Assembly: GCA_019638255.1 (NCBI GenBank)
Contig: JAHBUD010000001.1
Span: forward strand, 124,001 to 188,000
Source: Cyclobacteriaceae bacterium
Lineage (GTDB): Bacteria > Bacteroidota > Bacteroidia > Cytophagales > Cyclobacteriaceae
Length of the DNA stretch: 64,000 nt
Direction of reading: 5' to 3'
Shown: piece after piece, positions 16,465-25,153 of the stretch
Numbering within the stretch: the stretch's first letter is position 1
Layout of the letters: each line of letters opens with the position of its first letter
Made by a program: the position numbers and the translations under genes
The notes under the pieces: model-generated
Database searches by the model: none
Seen by the model: only the letters and a program-made list of their open reading frames with translations
Told to the model about the DNA's origin: nothing

Positions 16465-18081
16465 ATGTTGGAGCCGAACACACCTTCACCAGAACATTCT
16501 CCATCGCACACGGTAAACTGGAGCCGAGTGAGAACAGTTCTCTATATCATCGGCACACTGGTTCTTTTTGTGTTTGCGCTGGATTTAATGATCACCTCGC
16601 TGCAAAACCTAAGTGGAACGGCCGCTGAAGCTATTTTACTGGCAACCTCCAATCCGTTCACTGCGCTATTTATTGGGCTGCTCATCACAGCCATGATTCA
16701 AAGCAGTTCAACGGCCACCAGCATGGTTGTTGCGCTGGTTGCTTCCGGCTCAGTTACCTTCGAAAGCGCCATCCCCATGATTATGGGGGCCAATGTAGGC
16801 ACCACCATTACCAGCACCATTGTATCGCTCGGCTTCATCAACAAGAAAAAAGAATTCAGGCGTGCTATCGCTGCCGGTACTTATCACGACTTTTTCAATA
16901 TCCTTACTGTGTCTATTCTCTTTCCATTAGAATATTTCAATGGGTTTCTTTCCAATCTTGCGTTATGGCTTTCGCAAAACTTTTTTTCATTCGAACCAAC
17001 TTCATCGTCAACCAGACTTTCACCCCTTTGGACTGGCGCAAATCCAATCATTAATTTTCTGGTCGAGTCCATACCCAGCGGATTTCTGCTTGCATTGATT
17101 TCGTTTGCACTGTTGTTCATTTCCATTCTGCTTTTCAGGCGGTTGATTTCCGGTTTGCTCATGGCCAGTTCTCCTGAAAAATTCAGCCGGTTTTTTTTCA
17201 AAAGCACATTGAAATCCTTCTTCTGGGGGTTAATCACAACAGGCGCCATCCGCTCAAGCACCATTACCACATCCGTGGTTGTTCCGATTGTTGCGCAAAA
17301 AATTATCAGCCTGCGCAAAGCAGTGCCCTTTATTCTAGGAGCTAACATGGGCACCACGGTTACTGCCATCATTGCCGCTACACTAGGCACCAATTCTTCG
17401 AGCGCTATTAATATTGCACTTGCTCATTTTCTGTTTAACCTTATCGGTGTCCTGGTTTTCTATCCGGTTCCAATACTTCGTAGTGTACCCATGGCCATGG
17501 CCAATGGTTTGGGCAGGCTTACCATTCGTTACCGGTTGGCCGGATTTGTTTACATTCTCGTGATTTTCTTCTTCATTCCTTTTTCGCTGATCTACTTGAA
17601 TAAAGATTCAACGGAAGTACTGGAGCTAAACTATCAGAAAAAAGATTTCACAACCGGTGATGAAACTTCGTACCGCATTGTTTCAAAACAACAGATAAGG
17701 AGTCAGAGTGGGCAGTGGCTGGTGTACAGACGCAACACCATTGATCCGGATGAAATTTTTCCGGTGTACAAAAAGAATAACGTGCTGTTCATCAATAAGG
17801 AAATGGTTATGTTCAAAGACCCAGGATTTTGCTGGGATGGCGAAAACAAAGAAGGCAAGTATCAGCTTTGCGTAAAAGAAGTACTTCCGACCTTTACGGT
17901 AAACGAGGCGTTACAATTTGACTCCGTGTATGTTTACACGCAGCGTTACTACAATAATCCCGATTCGGTAGAAAGTACCCTCTACGTGAGTTCTATTTAC
18001 CCCATTGTGCTGCAAACCACCCGGCAGGAAAAAAGCGTTGTGGTAGAAACCCGAAAAATTAGCGCTTTCACGCGGAAATAA
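16465..18081 (+). CDS. Na/Pi cotransporter family protein
   Basis: An integral membrane protein of 538 residues with the inverted-repeat architecture of type II Na/phosphate cotransporters. The first repeat has IQSSSTATS (Q79-S82) and GANVGTT. The second has the corresponding GAIRSSTITTS (R263-T266) and GANMGTT. In most members the second site is also QSSS-like, so the Arg and Thr are departures that may change ion or substrate coupling. A C-terminal non-membrane part of about 150 residues (about 390-538) is rich in beta-type sequence and is likely periplasmic or cytoplasmic. The start follows a short gap after the M20 gene. No PhoU-like domain is evident. Confidence 0.85.
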   Translation: MLEPNTPSPEHSPSHTVNWSRVRTVLYIIGTLVLFVFALDLMITSLQNLSGTAAEAILLATSNPFTALFIGLLITAMIQSSSTATSMVVALVASGSVTFESAIPMIMGANVGTTITSTIVSLGFINKKKEFRRAIAAGTYHDFFNILTVSILFPLEYFNGFLSNLALWLSQNFFSFEPTSSSTRLSPLWTGANPIINFLVESIPSGFLLALISFALLFISILLFRRLISGLLMASSPEKFSRFFFKSTLKSFFWGLITTGAIRSSTITTSVVVPIVAQKIISLRKAVPFILGANMGTTVTAIIAATLGTNSSSAINIALAHFLFNLIGVLVFYPVPILRSVPMAMANGLGRLTIRYRLAGFVYILVIFFFIPFSLIYLNKDSTEVLELNYQKKDFTTGDETSYRIVSKQQIRSQSGQWLVYRRNTIDPDEIFPVYKKNNVLFINKEMVMFKDPGFCWDGENKEGKYQLCVKEVLPTFTVNEALQFDSVYVYTQRYYNNPDSVESTLYVSSIYPIVLQTTRQEKSVVVETRKISAFTRK

Positions 18082-18144
18082 GCATTTTTTCCATGCATTT
18101 AAAGTTGCCATCTTTGGCTAACTTTCGGTTAATTATAGTGTGTA

Positions 18145-18525
18145 ATGATTAAAGAGACGTTGCTAAGATTCTTCAAGTTGGATGGGTTCATCAACCATCT
18201 TTCGGAGTACGTTGAAACCCGCATTGAACTGCTCAAATATGAGTTGAAGGAAGACATAGCGCGTGCTATGGCTAAAATTGCCATTGCCGCACTGATTGTA
18301 CTTTTTCTTACGCTGTTCATCATCTTCATCAGCGTTGCCGTGGCGTATGTGCTGGCGGAGTCTGTAGGAACCTACGGAGGCTTTGGAATAGTCGGTGGGG
18401 TTTACTTTTTACTGATGTTACTCATCATCATTTTTCGCGATAACATTAGCGCAAAACTGGAATCGGAAATAAAAAAATCATTTAAGCATAAACATCAAAA
18501 CCATGAAGGGGATGGAAACGGATGA
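18145..18525 (+). CDS. Phage holin-like (DUF1469-type) membrane protein
   Basis: The protein has 126 residues. An amphipathic N-terminal region (HLSEYVETRIELLKYELKED) is followed by two hydrophobic helices (about residues 46-75 and 80-102) and a short charged tail. This is the layout of the 'putative holin' or DUF1469 family common in non-phage loci. The label does not imply lysis: no endolysin or phage gene is nearby. The last 23 bases overlap the next gene, so the three genes 18145-19673 form a tightly packed unit. The function is unknown; a membrane-shaping or stress role is only speculation. Confidence 0.7.
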   Translation: MIKETLLRFFKLDGFINHLSEYVETRIELLKYELKEDIARAMAKIAIAALIVLFLTLFIIFISVAVAYVLAESVGTYGGFGIVGGVYFLLMLLIIIFRDNISAKLESEIKKSFKHKHQNHEGDGNG

Positions 18526-18919
18526 TCTGATCAAAAGTCAACTGAAACAAAAAGCAGATCAACAGCGGCAGGAAATTGAAACTGAACTGCACGAAATTAC
18601 TGACCGCACCGAAAAAGCGATCACCAATGCATTGGTTATTGGAGGGGCTCTTGCCCTAACCTATTTCCTGGTGCGTGGATTGTCTTCATCCAAAAAAAGC
18701 AAAACCCGTAAAACAAAAGCGAAGGCCAAGGCCGCACAGGATGTTGAAGGAGAGGAAGAAGATGTGGTGTATGAAGAAAGTGGATCTTCAAAAATATTCA
18801 GCCAGATAGGAACCGCCATCGCCACCCAAGCCACCGTAGTGCTGCTCGACCTGGCTAAAGAAAAACTGATGGAATATTTACAGGCGCAGGCTCAAAAGAA
18901 AGCAGATGAGAATTCTTGA
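18503..18919 (+). CDS. Hypothetical single-span membrane protein
   Basis: Unrecognised protein of 138 residues. It begins with a charged coiled-coil-like helix (about 6-40). One membrane segment lies at about 44-61 (NALVIGGALALTYFLVRGL), followed by a Lys-rich stretch (SKKSKTRKTKAKAKA) and then an acidic stretch (EGEEEDVVYEE). The C-terminal amphipathic helix covers about 95-135. It overlaps the holin-like gene upstream and the GGGPS-like gene downstream. An internal ATG at 18512 (METDD) is an equally plausible start. The strict juxtaposition suggests co-translation with its neighbours. Confidence 0.65.
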   Translation: MKGMETDDLIKSQLKQKADQQRQEIETELHEITDRTEKAITNALVIGGALALTYFLVRGLSSSKKSKTRKTKAKAKAAQDVEGEEEDVVYEESGSSKIFSQIGTAIATQATVVLLDLAKEKLMEYLQAQAQKKADENS

Positions 18920-19673
18920 TGCACTGAAAGAAAACCAACAGCAAGGCAAAAAATCCATCGCGGTTTTGATCGATCCGGATAAAGTGGGCGATGCCACTGC
19001 CTTGCAACACCTTATTAACCTAGCCAGTGAAAATTGCATTGATTATTTTTTTGTGGGCGGTAGCCTGGTTACAACCACCAACCTTTCAGAAATTGTTCAA
19101 CAGATCAAACAAAGTGTAAACCTGCCGGTGATTTTGTTTCCCGGTAACTCCATACAAATTGAACCTTCAGCCGATGGCATTTTGTTTTTATCACTCATCT
19201 CCGGGCGCAACCCTGAGTTGCTGATCGGTCAGCATGTGGTAGCCGCACCCATTGTGCGCAACACCCGGCTGGAAGTGCTGCCTACCGGGTATATGCTCAT
19301 CAGCTCAGGCCGCACCACTTCGGTGGCCTACATCAGCAATACTACACCCATTCCAGATGATAAATATTCCCTGGCCGCCTGCACAGCCATGGCCGGTGAA
19401 ATGCTTGGCCTGCAACTGATGTACCTCGATGCCGGCAGCGGTGCTGAAAAGGAAATCAGCGCCCGCATGATCAGCGCGGTGCGCAAGGCTATACACACAC
19501 CGTTAATTGTTGGCGGGGGCATCAACACCCCGTTAAAAGCACTGACAGCATTGGAGGCCGGTGCCGACATGATTGTGATTGGCAACGCCTTGGAGAAAGA
19601 TCCCAACCTGCTCATTGAAATTACCGATAAGGTGTATGAGTGGAACCAGAGTGTGGCGGGGGGTGGTAGGTAA
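18906..19673 (+). CDS. Geranylgeranylglyceryl phosphate synthase-like prenyltransferase (GGGPS/PcrB family)
   Basis: A TIM-barrel protein of 255 residues. Family features are the N-terminal AVLIDPDKVGD, the FVGGSLVTT turn, VILFPGNSIQIEPSADGILFLSLISGRNPE, and the phosphate-binding end IVGGGINTPLKA with ADMIVIGNALE. Members join a polyprenyl diphosphate to sn-glycerol-1-phosphate, making the first ether bond of archaeal-type lipids. Bacteroidota homologues are known, but their physiological product is uncertain. The ATG overlaps the end of the preceding membrane-protein gene by 14 bases. The adjacent membrane proteins fit a lipid or envelope role, but that is inference. Confidence 0.87.
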   Translation: MRILDALKENQQQGKKSIAVLIDPDKVGDATALQHLINLASENCIDYFFVGGSLVTTTNLSEIVQQIKQSVNLPVILFPGNSIQIEPSADGILFLSLISGRNPELLIGQHVVAAPIVRNTRLEVLPTGYMLISSGRTTSVAYISNTTPIPDDKYSLAACTAMAGEMLGLQLMYLDAGSGAEKEISARMISAVRKAIHTPLIVGGGINTPLKALTALEAGADMIVIGNALEKDPNLLIEITDKVYEWNQSVAGGGR

Positions 19674-19697
19674 AAATATGGTCAAGAATGCAACTAA

Positions 19698-19865
19698 ATG
19701 GATATTCCAAAATTTGACGAGACATTTATCCCAATCCTTGAAGTCTTAAAATCTGGTAAAGTTTATAAGACAAGAGAACCGATTGAGGAGGTGAAGTCAA
19801 AATTCCATTCTCAGCCGTTGCTGGTTTTTTTCACCAACAACGCATTTGAAACATACTCATTGTAA
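19698..19865 (+). pseudogene. Fragment of a restriction-endonuclease-like (Mrr) N-terminal domain
   Basis: A 55-codon open frame starts MDIPKFDETFIPILEVL, followed by a KVYKTREPIEEVK segment. This is the look of the N-terminal winged-helix (Mrr_N) segment of Mrr-type restriction proteins, which normally leads into a nuclease domain of some 200 more residues. Here the frame stops after LLVFFTNNAFETYSL and no nuclease domain follows. It is best explained as the remnant of a deleted restriction gene. Family assignment is from the motif pattern only. Confidence 0.5.
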
Positions 19866-19980
19866 GCGGTCCCAAAATTATTGGCGGTGCATCAAGTGGT
19901 GTCGATGAAATGGTTCGGGTTGGTAGGGAAAAGGGCAAACTTATCTTTTCGGATATTTCAGAAATTTCCACCATGCTGTA
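19842..19980 (+). pseudogene. Unrecognised C-terminal gene remnant
   Basis: In a different frame from the Mrr-like fragment, the segment following an in-frame TGA reads NILIVSGPKIIGGASSGVD, then EMVRVGREKGKLIFSDISE and a TAA at 19978-19980. It is protein-like in composition and has no proper start, so it looks like the 3' end of another broken gene fused to the Mrr fragment by a deletion. I do not recognise the family. Confidence 0.35.
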
Positions 19981-20081
19981 AAAAACCAAAGCAATGGTCA
20001 GTTGTTTTTACGCATGATCTAAAATAAAAATTACCAGAATGCGACTTTAACGATAAATCATCCCCAATACGTACCCTACAG

Positions 20082-21224
20082 TTGAAAACACTTAAAAAAA
20101 CACTTATCGTGACCGTTTTACTCATAGCAAGCCTGGTGGTAGTTCTGGTATTAACTGCCTTTCTGTTCATTCGTTTCAGTCCGCAGTTTGGGGGTAAACC
20201 CACGGCCGAACAGGTTCAGGTATTTGAAAATTCAGGCCACTATGAAAATGGAATTTTCGTAAATGAAATTCCTACATCCATGGAAATGGGGTTTGGCAAA
20301 GTCATGTCGATCTTAAAAGATTATGTAGTGGGTGTTCCCAATCAAACACCAAAAACGCCACTGCCGGTTTTGCCGGTTGATTCACTAACGATCGCACACA
20401 AACCCGATACGCTTACCCGACTAACCTGGTTTGGGCACTCCTCTTTCCTGTTGGAAATCAATGGAAAAAATATTCTAATTGATCCGATGTTTGGTCCAAC
20501 GCCATCACCGCACCCTTGGTTAGGCAAAAGTCGTTTTACGCAGGGCTTGCCCATTGCCATTGAAAAGCTTCCGCACATTGATGCCGTTATTTATTCGCAC
20601 GATCATTATGATCACCTGGATTATGAATCGGTGCAAAAACTCAAGGAAAAAGTAGGTAAATTTTACACACCACTTGGGGTTGGCGCTCATCTTCGTGAGT
20701 GGGGAGTTTCTCCAACTCATATTCATGAACTCAATTGGTGGGAAGAAATAAAACACGAGGAACTGACATTTGTGTGCGCACCCGCCCGTCACTTTTCAGG
20801 TAGAGCATTTGGCGATCGGTTCGCCACGTTGTGGGCATCGTGGATCATTCAAAGCAACCACCAAAATATTTTCTTCAGTGGCGACAGCGGGTATGGCCCT
20901 CACTTTAAAACCATTGGTGAGAAGTATGGTCCGTTTGATTTTGCCATGATGGAGTGCGGACAATATGATGCCCGCTGGGCCAACATTCACATGATGCCGG
21001 AGGAAACGGCCCAGGCAGCGGTTGATGTGAAGGCTAACGTAATGATGCCCATTCACTGGGGTACCTTTGTGCTGGCACTTCATACCTGGAAAGATCCGAT
21101 TGAACGGGTGACCAGAAAAGCAGCGGAACTCAACATGCCGGTTGCCACACCCCGCATTGGTGAACCCATTGTACTCAATCACCCGGAAATGCCCTCAAGA
21201 AAATGGTGGGAAGAAATTGAATAG
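20082..21224 (+). CDS. MBL-fold metallo-hydrolase (UlaG/NAPE-PLD-like)
   Basis: The protein has 380 residues. A single N-terminal hydrophobic segment (about 7-30) probably anchors or exports it. The metallo-beta-lactamase core follows: LTRLTWFGHSSFLLEI, ILIDPMFGPTPSPHPW, the metal motif HDHYDH at 173-178, the later ARHFSGRAFGDRF, FFSGDSGYGPHF and PIHWGTF. This arrangement matches the L-ascorbate-6-phosphate lactonase/NAPE-PLD-like subgroup. The substrate is not known. The start is TTG at 20082 (MKTLKKTLIV); there is no suitable ATG, and the debris region lies just upstream. The GyrI-like gene follows 15 bases downstream. Confidence 0.85.
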   Translation: MKTLKKTLIVTVLLIASLVVVLVLTAFLFIRFSPQFGGKPTAEQVQVFENSGHYENGIFVNEIPTSMEMGFGKVMSILKDYVVGVPNQTPKTPLPVLPVDSLTIAHKPDTLTRLTWFGHSSFLLEINGKNILIDPMFGPTPSPHPWLGKSRFTQGLPIAIEKLPHIDAVIYSHDHYDHLDYESVQKLKEKVGKFYTPLGVGAHLREWGVSPTHIHELNWWEEIKHEELTFVCAPARHFSGRAFGDRFATLWASWIIQSNHQNIFFSGDSGYGPHFKTIGEKYGPFDFAMMECGQYDARWANIHMMPEETAQAAVDVKANVMMPIHWGTFVLALHTWKDPIERVTRKAAELNMPVATPRIGEPIVLNHPEMPSRKWWEEIE

Positions 21225-21239
21225 TTCATAGATTGTAAT

Positions 21240-21725
21240 ATGAACCAACAGCCCCGCATTGTAACCCTTAGCGAAAAGAAACTGATCGGCACGCACATCA
21301 CCACCAGTTTGGTGAACAACCGAATCGGTGAACTCTGGCGCAGCTTCATGCCACAGCGGAAACACATTAGCAACTCCGTTTCTGCTGATCTCTTTTCACT
21401 TTCGGTATACGATCCCGAATATTTTAAAGCCTTTAATCCCGCACGTGAATTTGAGAAATGGGCGTTAATGGAAGTAACTGATTTCAGCAATGTTCCATCA
21501 GGTATGGAAACCTTTACGCTACCCGGTGGTGCATATGCTGTTTTTGTGCACAAAGGTTCGCACGAAGATGTGCGCACATTTCAATACATTTTCTCCATGT
21601 GGCTTCCGCAAGCGTCTTATCTGTTGGATAATCGGCCGCACTTTGAATTACTTGGCAGTAAATACAAACAAGGTTCACCGGATTCAGAAGAAGAAATCTG
21701 GGTTCCGGTAAAACCTAAAAGGTAA
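21240..21725 (+). CDS. GyrI-like/AraC effector-binding domain protein
   Basis: A 161-residue soluble protein consisting of a single GyrI-like (SOUL/AraC effector-binding) fold. The N-terminal strand is PRIVTLSEKKLIGTHITTSL, the central part has FEKWALMEVTDF, and the C-terminal strands are TLPGGAYAVFVHKGSHEDV and EEIWVPVK. No DNA-binding domain is attached, so it is a stand-alone ligand-binding module. Such proteins bind or hydrolyse small hydrophobic molecules. It lies 15 bases after the MBL-fold gene and probably shares its transcript. The gene ends 15 bases from the convergent DUF2520 gene. Confidence 0.8.
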   Translation: MNQQPRIVTLSEKKLIGTHITTSLVNNRIGELWRSFMPQRKHISNSVSADLFSLSVYDPEYFKAFNPAREFEKWALMEVTDFSNVPSGMETFTLPGGAYAVFVHKGSHEDVRTFQYIFSMWLPQASYLLDNRPHFELLGSKYKQGSPDSEEEIWVPVKPKR

Positions 21726-21740
21726 AACCGAGTCAAATCA

Positions 21741-22532
21741 TTATTCTTTATCATCATAATACCGATCCACAATATGCTGACTGATCATCCGGTAAAGTTC
21801 AGCCAGCTTCGGATCATCCTCTAAAAATTGCATATGATTATCCAGCGTTTCAAAATCACCACGTCTCGCGGGGCCGGTTTGTGCCAGTGCAGGTCCAATT
21901 GTTAGACTCTTGTTGATGGTTTCGGCAATCAAGGGTTTTAGCCAAACGAAATCCAGGTCGTGCTGCCCAGCAATATCGGTGGAAAGCCGTAACATATGAT
22001 TGGTGAAATTGGAGGCAAACACGGCTGCCACATGCAACGCCCTGCGCGAAGATGAATCAATGGTGTGTACGTGCTTGCTAATGGCCTTTCCCATTTTGTA
22101 GAGCATGTTCTCCACCATCTTCAACTCACTTTCAATAAAAACAGGTATCTCCCTGAAATCCACCTTTCGGCTTTTGCTAAACGTTTGTAACGGATAAAAC
22201 ACACCGGTATCGGGTGTAGCGGCATAACCCAACCGGCTTAAGGGCTGGCTGCCGGAAGTGTGTACCAGGATTGCAGCATCGGGCAGAATGATCTCACGGG
22301 CAATATCTTCAATGGCATCATCCGCAACGGCTATAATAAAAATGGTGGATGTGCTGGTGGAAAAATCAAGTGAGGCTTTTACCTCCGCTTCATACAATCG
22401 CTCAACCAACGCAGCGGCAGGTGCTGGATTTCGGCTGTACACTTCACGCACCGGGTAACCGGCATTATCCAACGCAGGCGCCAGGTGCCACGCCAGATTT
22501 CCTGCTCCTGCAAACGATACCGAAACGCTCAT
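21741..22532 (-). CDS. DUF2520 Rossmann-fold protein (ProC-like)
   Basis: The protein has 263 residues. The N-terminal NAD(P)-binding Rossmann domain starts VSFAGAGNLAWHLAPALDNAGY. A helical DUF2520 domain begins around residue 130 with SSRRALHVAAVFASNFTNHM. The family is related to pyrroline-5-carboxylate reductase and 6-phosphogluconate dehydrogenase but has no assigned reaction. It is divergent from the CoA-transferase gene, with an 88-base gap between them. Confidence 0.85.
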   Translation of the reverse strand: MSVSVSFAGAGNLAWHLAPALDNAGYPVREVYSRNPAPAAALVERLYEAEVKASLDFSTSTSTIFIIAVADDAIEDIAREIILPDAAILVHTSGSQPLSRLGYAATPDTGVFYPLQTFSKSRKVDFREIPVFIESELKMVENMLYKMGKAISKHVHTIDSSSRRALHVAAVFASNFTNHMLRLSTDIAGQHDLDFVWLKPLIAETINKSLTIGPALAQTGPARRGDFETLDNHMQFLEDDPKLAELYRMISQHIVDRYYDDKE

Positions 22533-22620
22533 GAAGATTAAAATTATACAATTACCTGATGTAAATCATCAGATCGCTGCTAACTTGTTCTTTACTTTGA
22601 AGTAATTAAACACTACTAAA

Positions 22621-23916
22621 ATGTATCCCAAAATTTTATCTGCCCGCGATGCTGTTAAAGTGATTGAATCGGGAAATCGTGTATTCGTTCATGGCAGCGC
22701 GGCTACTCCTCAATTTCTTTTAAATGCACTGGCGAAACGTGCTCATGAACTTAAAAATGTAGAATTGGTTGCCGTGAGTACACTGGGCAACCTGGAACTG
22801 GCCAAGCCGGAGTATGCCGAGAGCTTCTACATCAACTCACTATTCGTTTCAGAAAATATACGGGCTGCGATTAACGATGGCCGCGGAAATTACATTCCGA
22901 TTTTTCTAAGTGAAATCTCAAAACTGTTTGAAAAGAATATCCTTCCGTTGGATGTTGCCCTATTGCATGTTTCCCCTCCCGATAAGCACGGCTTGTGCTC
23001 GTTGGGTGTTTCGGTAGATGTGGCGCGGGCTGCCGCCAAGCATGCCAAATACATCATCGCCCAGGTTAACCCCAATATGCCGCGTACCCATGGCGATGGA
23101 TTTATCAACATTCATCAAATCAACGCACTGGTTGAAACGGATGATAACCTGCCGGAAGTAAATTACGCTTCACAAATTACCGAGTGCGACCGCACCATTG
23201 GAAAATATGTTGCCGAACTGGTGGAAGACCGAAGCACGCTTCAAATGGGCATTGGTGCCATTCCGGATGCGGTGCTGGAGAGCCTCACACACTGCAAGGA
23301 TTTAGGGGTGCATACAGAAATGTTCTCGAACGGGGTAATCGATCTGATGAAGAAGGGTGTGATCACCAACAAATACAAAAAGAAGCACCGCGGCAAAACC
23401 GTTACATCATTTGCCATCGGCTCACGCGATTTGTACACCTTTGTTGATGACAACCCCCAGTTTGCCTTCCTGGAAGCAGAGTATGTGAACGATGGGCGCA
23501 TCATCCGCACAAACCCTAAAGTAGTAGCCATTAACAGCGCTATCGAAATTGACCTAACTGGTCAGGTGTGCGCAGATTCTATTGGAACTTACCAATACTC
23601 CGGTGTAGGCGGACAAATGGATTTCATTCGGGGGGCTTCCCTCTCCGAGGGTGGCAAACCCATTATTGCCATGGGTTCAGCAACCAAAAAGGGAGGTTCC
23701 AAAATTGTTCCCTTCCTGAAACAAGGTGCCGGTGTGGTAACTACCCGTGCGCACATGCATTATGTTGTAACTGAATATGGTGTTGCGTACTTGTACGGAA
23801 AGAATTTACGGCAGCGTGCGTATGAGTTGATGCGAATTGCCCATCCCGACCATCGGGAAGCACTGGAACAGGAAATCATTAAGCGATTCGGCAGTAACGT
23901 TTACGCCATGCAGTAA
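22621..23916 (+). CDS. Acetyl-CoA hydrolase/CoA-transferase family protein
   Basis: The 431-residue protein belongs to the 4-hydroxybutyrate/acetate CoA-transferase group. Features include VFVHGSAATPQFLLNALAKR, LLHVSPPDKHGLCSLGVSVD, LQMGIGAIPDAVL, the SGVGGQMDFIRGASLSEGGK segment near residue 330, and the C-terminal VVTEYGVAYLYGKNLRQRA with HPDHREALE. It probably moves CoA between acetate and another acyl group in the cytoplasm. The exact substrate is uncertain. The stop codon abuts the stop of the convergent cysteine desulfurase gene with no base between them. Confidence 0.88.
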   Translation: MYPKILSARDAVKVIESGNRVFVHGSAATPQFLLNALAKRAHELKNVELVAVSTLGNLELAKPEYAESFYINSLFVSENIRAAINDGRGNYIPIFLSEISKLFEKNILPLDVALLHVSPPDKHGLCSLGVSVDVARAAAKHAKYIIAQVNPNMPRTHGDGFINIHQINALVETDDNLPEVNYASQITECDRTIGKYVAELVEDRSTLQMGIGAIPDAVLESLTHCKDLGVHTEMFSNGVIDLMKKGVITNKYKKKHRGKTVTSFAIGSRDLYTFVDDNPQFAFLEAEYVNDGRIIRTNPKVVAINSAIEIDLTGQVCADSIGTYQYSGVGGQMDFIRGASLSEGGKPIIAMGSATKKGGSKIVPFLKQGAGVVTTRAHMHYVVTEYGVAYLYGKNLRQRAYELMRIAHPDHREALEQEIIKRFGSNVYAMQ

Positions 23917-25056
23917 TCAGGCTTCTACTTTGTAAAACTCAGCTAATTTCTCTACTGCAAAATCGATTTCTTCGGCAGTATTGTATTTACTGAAGGAGAA
24001 CCGTACTGCTGCACGCATTGACTGTGGATACAATGCCCCTAATACATGCGAGCCCGTTGATGCTCCACTGGAACATGCGCTGCCCCCGGAAGCCGAGATG
24101 CCCTGCAGGTCTAGGTTAAACAATAACATGCTGCTGTCATCAGATTCCGGAAGGCTTACGTTCAACACGGTATAGAGGCTTCGATCAAGATTGGCTGAGT
24201 CGCCATTGAACAAAACGCCCGGAATATTTTCCTTGAGCTTCTCAATCATCCTTGACTTTAACGCTGTGACATAGCGTGTGTGCTCATCCATATCACGATA
24301 GGCAATTTCCAATGCCTTAGCCAAGCCAATAATGCCGTAAACATTTTCGGTTCCCCCCCGCATGTTACGTTCCTGCGCACCACCATGAATAAAGGAATGA
24401 ATTTTTTTGTCCTTACGGATGTACATAAAACCAGTGCCTTTCGGACCGTGAAATTTATGCGCCCCTGCTGTCATTCCACACACGTTGAGTGATCGCATAT
24501 CGTGGCGATAATGCCCGATGGTTTGTACCGTGTCGGAATGAAAAAATGCGCCATATGCAGTACACAATTCACCAACGCGCTGAATGTCGAGTAGATTTCC
24601 GATTTCATTGTTCGCATGCATCAATGAAACCAATGCATTCGGATATTTTGTCAACAAGGCCTCAAGATCGTTCAGGTCAGCATGGCCGTTTTCATCCAAC
24701 TTCACCATGTGCAATTCTGCTTTCTGTTGAGTTGCAAGATTCGACAGTGTATGCGTTACTGCATGATGCTCGATTGGGGAAGAGATAATGTGCTTGACTG
24801 AATACGTAGCAACCGCACATGCCAGGATGGCATTATCCGCTTCAGTACCTCCCGAAGTGAAAATGATCTCTCCTGGAGAACAATGCAGAAGTTCAGAAAC
24901 CTTTTTACGGGCGGATTCAATGGCTGCCCGCACTTTGCGCCCATGGGCATGCGTAGATGAAGGGTTGCCAAAATCTTCAAGCATGAAAGGCTTCATGGAC
25001 CCGAATACTTCGGGATCAAGGGGGGTAGTGGCCGCGTTATCAAGGTAAATGCGCAT
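23917..25056 (-). CDS. Cysteine desulfurase family protein (NifS/IscS-like)
   Basis: A 379-residue PLP enzyme expected to release sulfur from cysteine for Fe-S clusters or tRNA thiolation. It starts MRIYLDNAATTPLDPEV. The PLP lysine is K201 in AGAHKFHGPKGTGF, and the persulfide cysteine is C328 in SGGSACSSGASTGSH, in the longer flexible-loop context of group I enzymes. The extended IscS C-terminal tail is absent. No Fe-S scaffold genes are beside it. A candidate -7 box lies about 18 bases upstream on the minus strand. Its stop codon is adjacent to that of the convergent CoA-transferase gene. Confidence 0.92.
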   Translation of the reverse strand: MRIYLDNAATTPLDPEVFGSMKPFMLEDFGNPSSTHAHGRKVRAAIESARKKVSELLHCSPGEIIFTSGGTEADNAILACAVATYSVKHIISSPIEHHAVTHTLSNLATQQKAELHMVKLDENGHADLNDLEALLTKYPNALVSLMHANNEIGNLLDIQRVGELCTAYGAFFHSDTVQTIGHYRHDMRSLNVCGMTAGAHKFHGPKGTGFMYIRKDKKIHSFIHGGAQERNMRGGTENVYGIIGLAKALEIAYRDMDEHTRYVTALKSRMIEKLKENIPGVLFNGDSANLDRSLYTVLNVSLPESDDSSMLLFNLDLQGISASGGSACSSGASTGSHVLGALYPQSMRAAVRFSFSKYNTAEEIDFAVEKLAEFYKVEA

Positions 25057-25074
25057 GATTCAATGATTCTGAGG

Positions 25075-25082
25075 CAAAAATA
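25075..25082 (-). promoter_or_regulatory. Candidate -7 element for cysteine desulfurase
   Basis: On the minus strand this reads TATTTTTG, a perfect TAnnTTTG match 18 bases before the ATG. No convincing -33 TTTG is found. Confidence 0.4.
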
Positions 25083-25153
25083 ACATTCTTTTATGGATAT
25101 AGATCGAGGAAGAAAGGTCACTCAACCTACTCACAGTAGTCCGAATTTTTGGC

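Larger units (their letters stand above)
19674..20081. other. 408-base gap with gene debris
   Basis: This is the only stretch over 300 bases without an intact gene. It contains an Mrr-like N-terminal fragment (19698-19865), then a short open segment in another frame ending at 19980, then about 100 AT-rich bases before the MBL-fold gene. No promoter of the TAnnTTTG type with an upstream partner and no hairpin terminator stands out. No terminal inverted repeats of an insertion sequence were seen. Confidence 0.7.

Noticed and set aside
18145-18525. Holin-like gene as evidence of a prophage
   Set aside because: No lysin, portal, terminase or integrase lies nearby; this family is common in non-phage loci.
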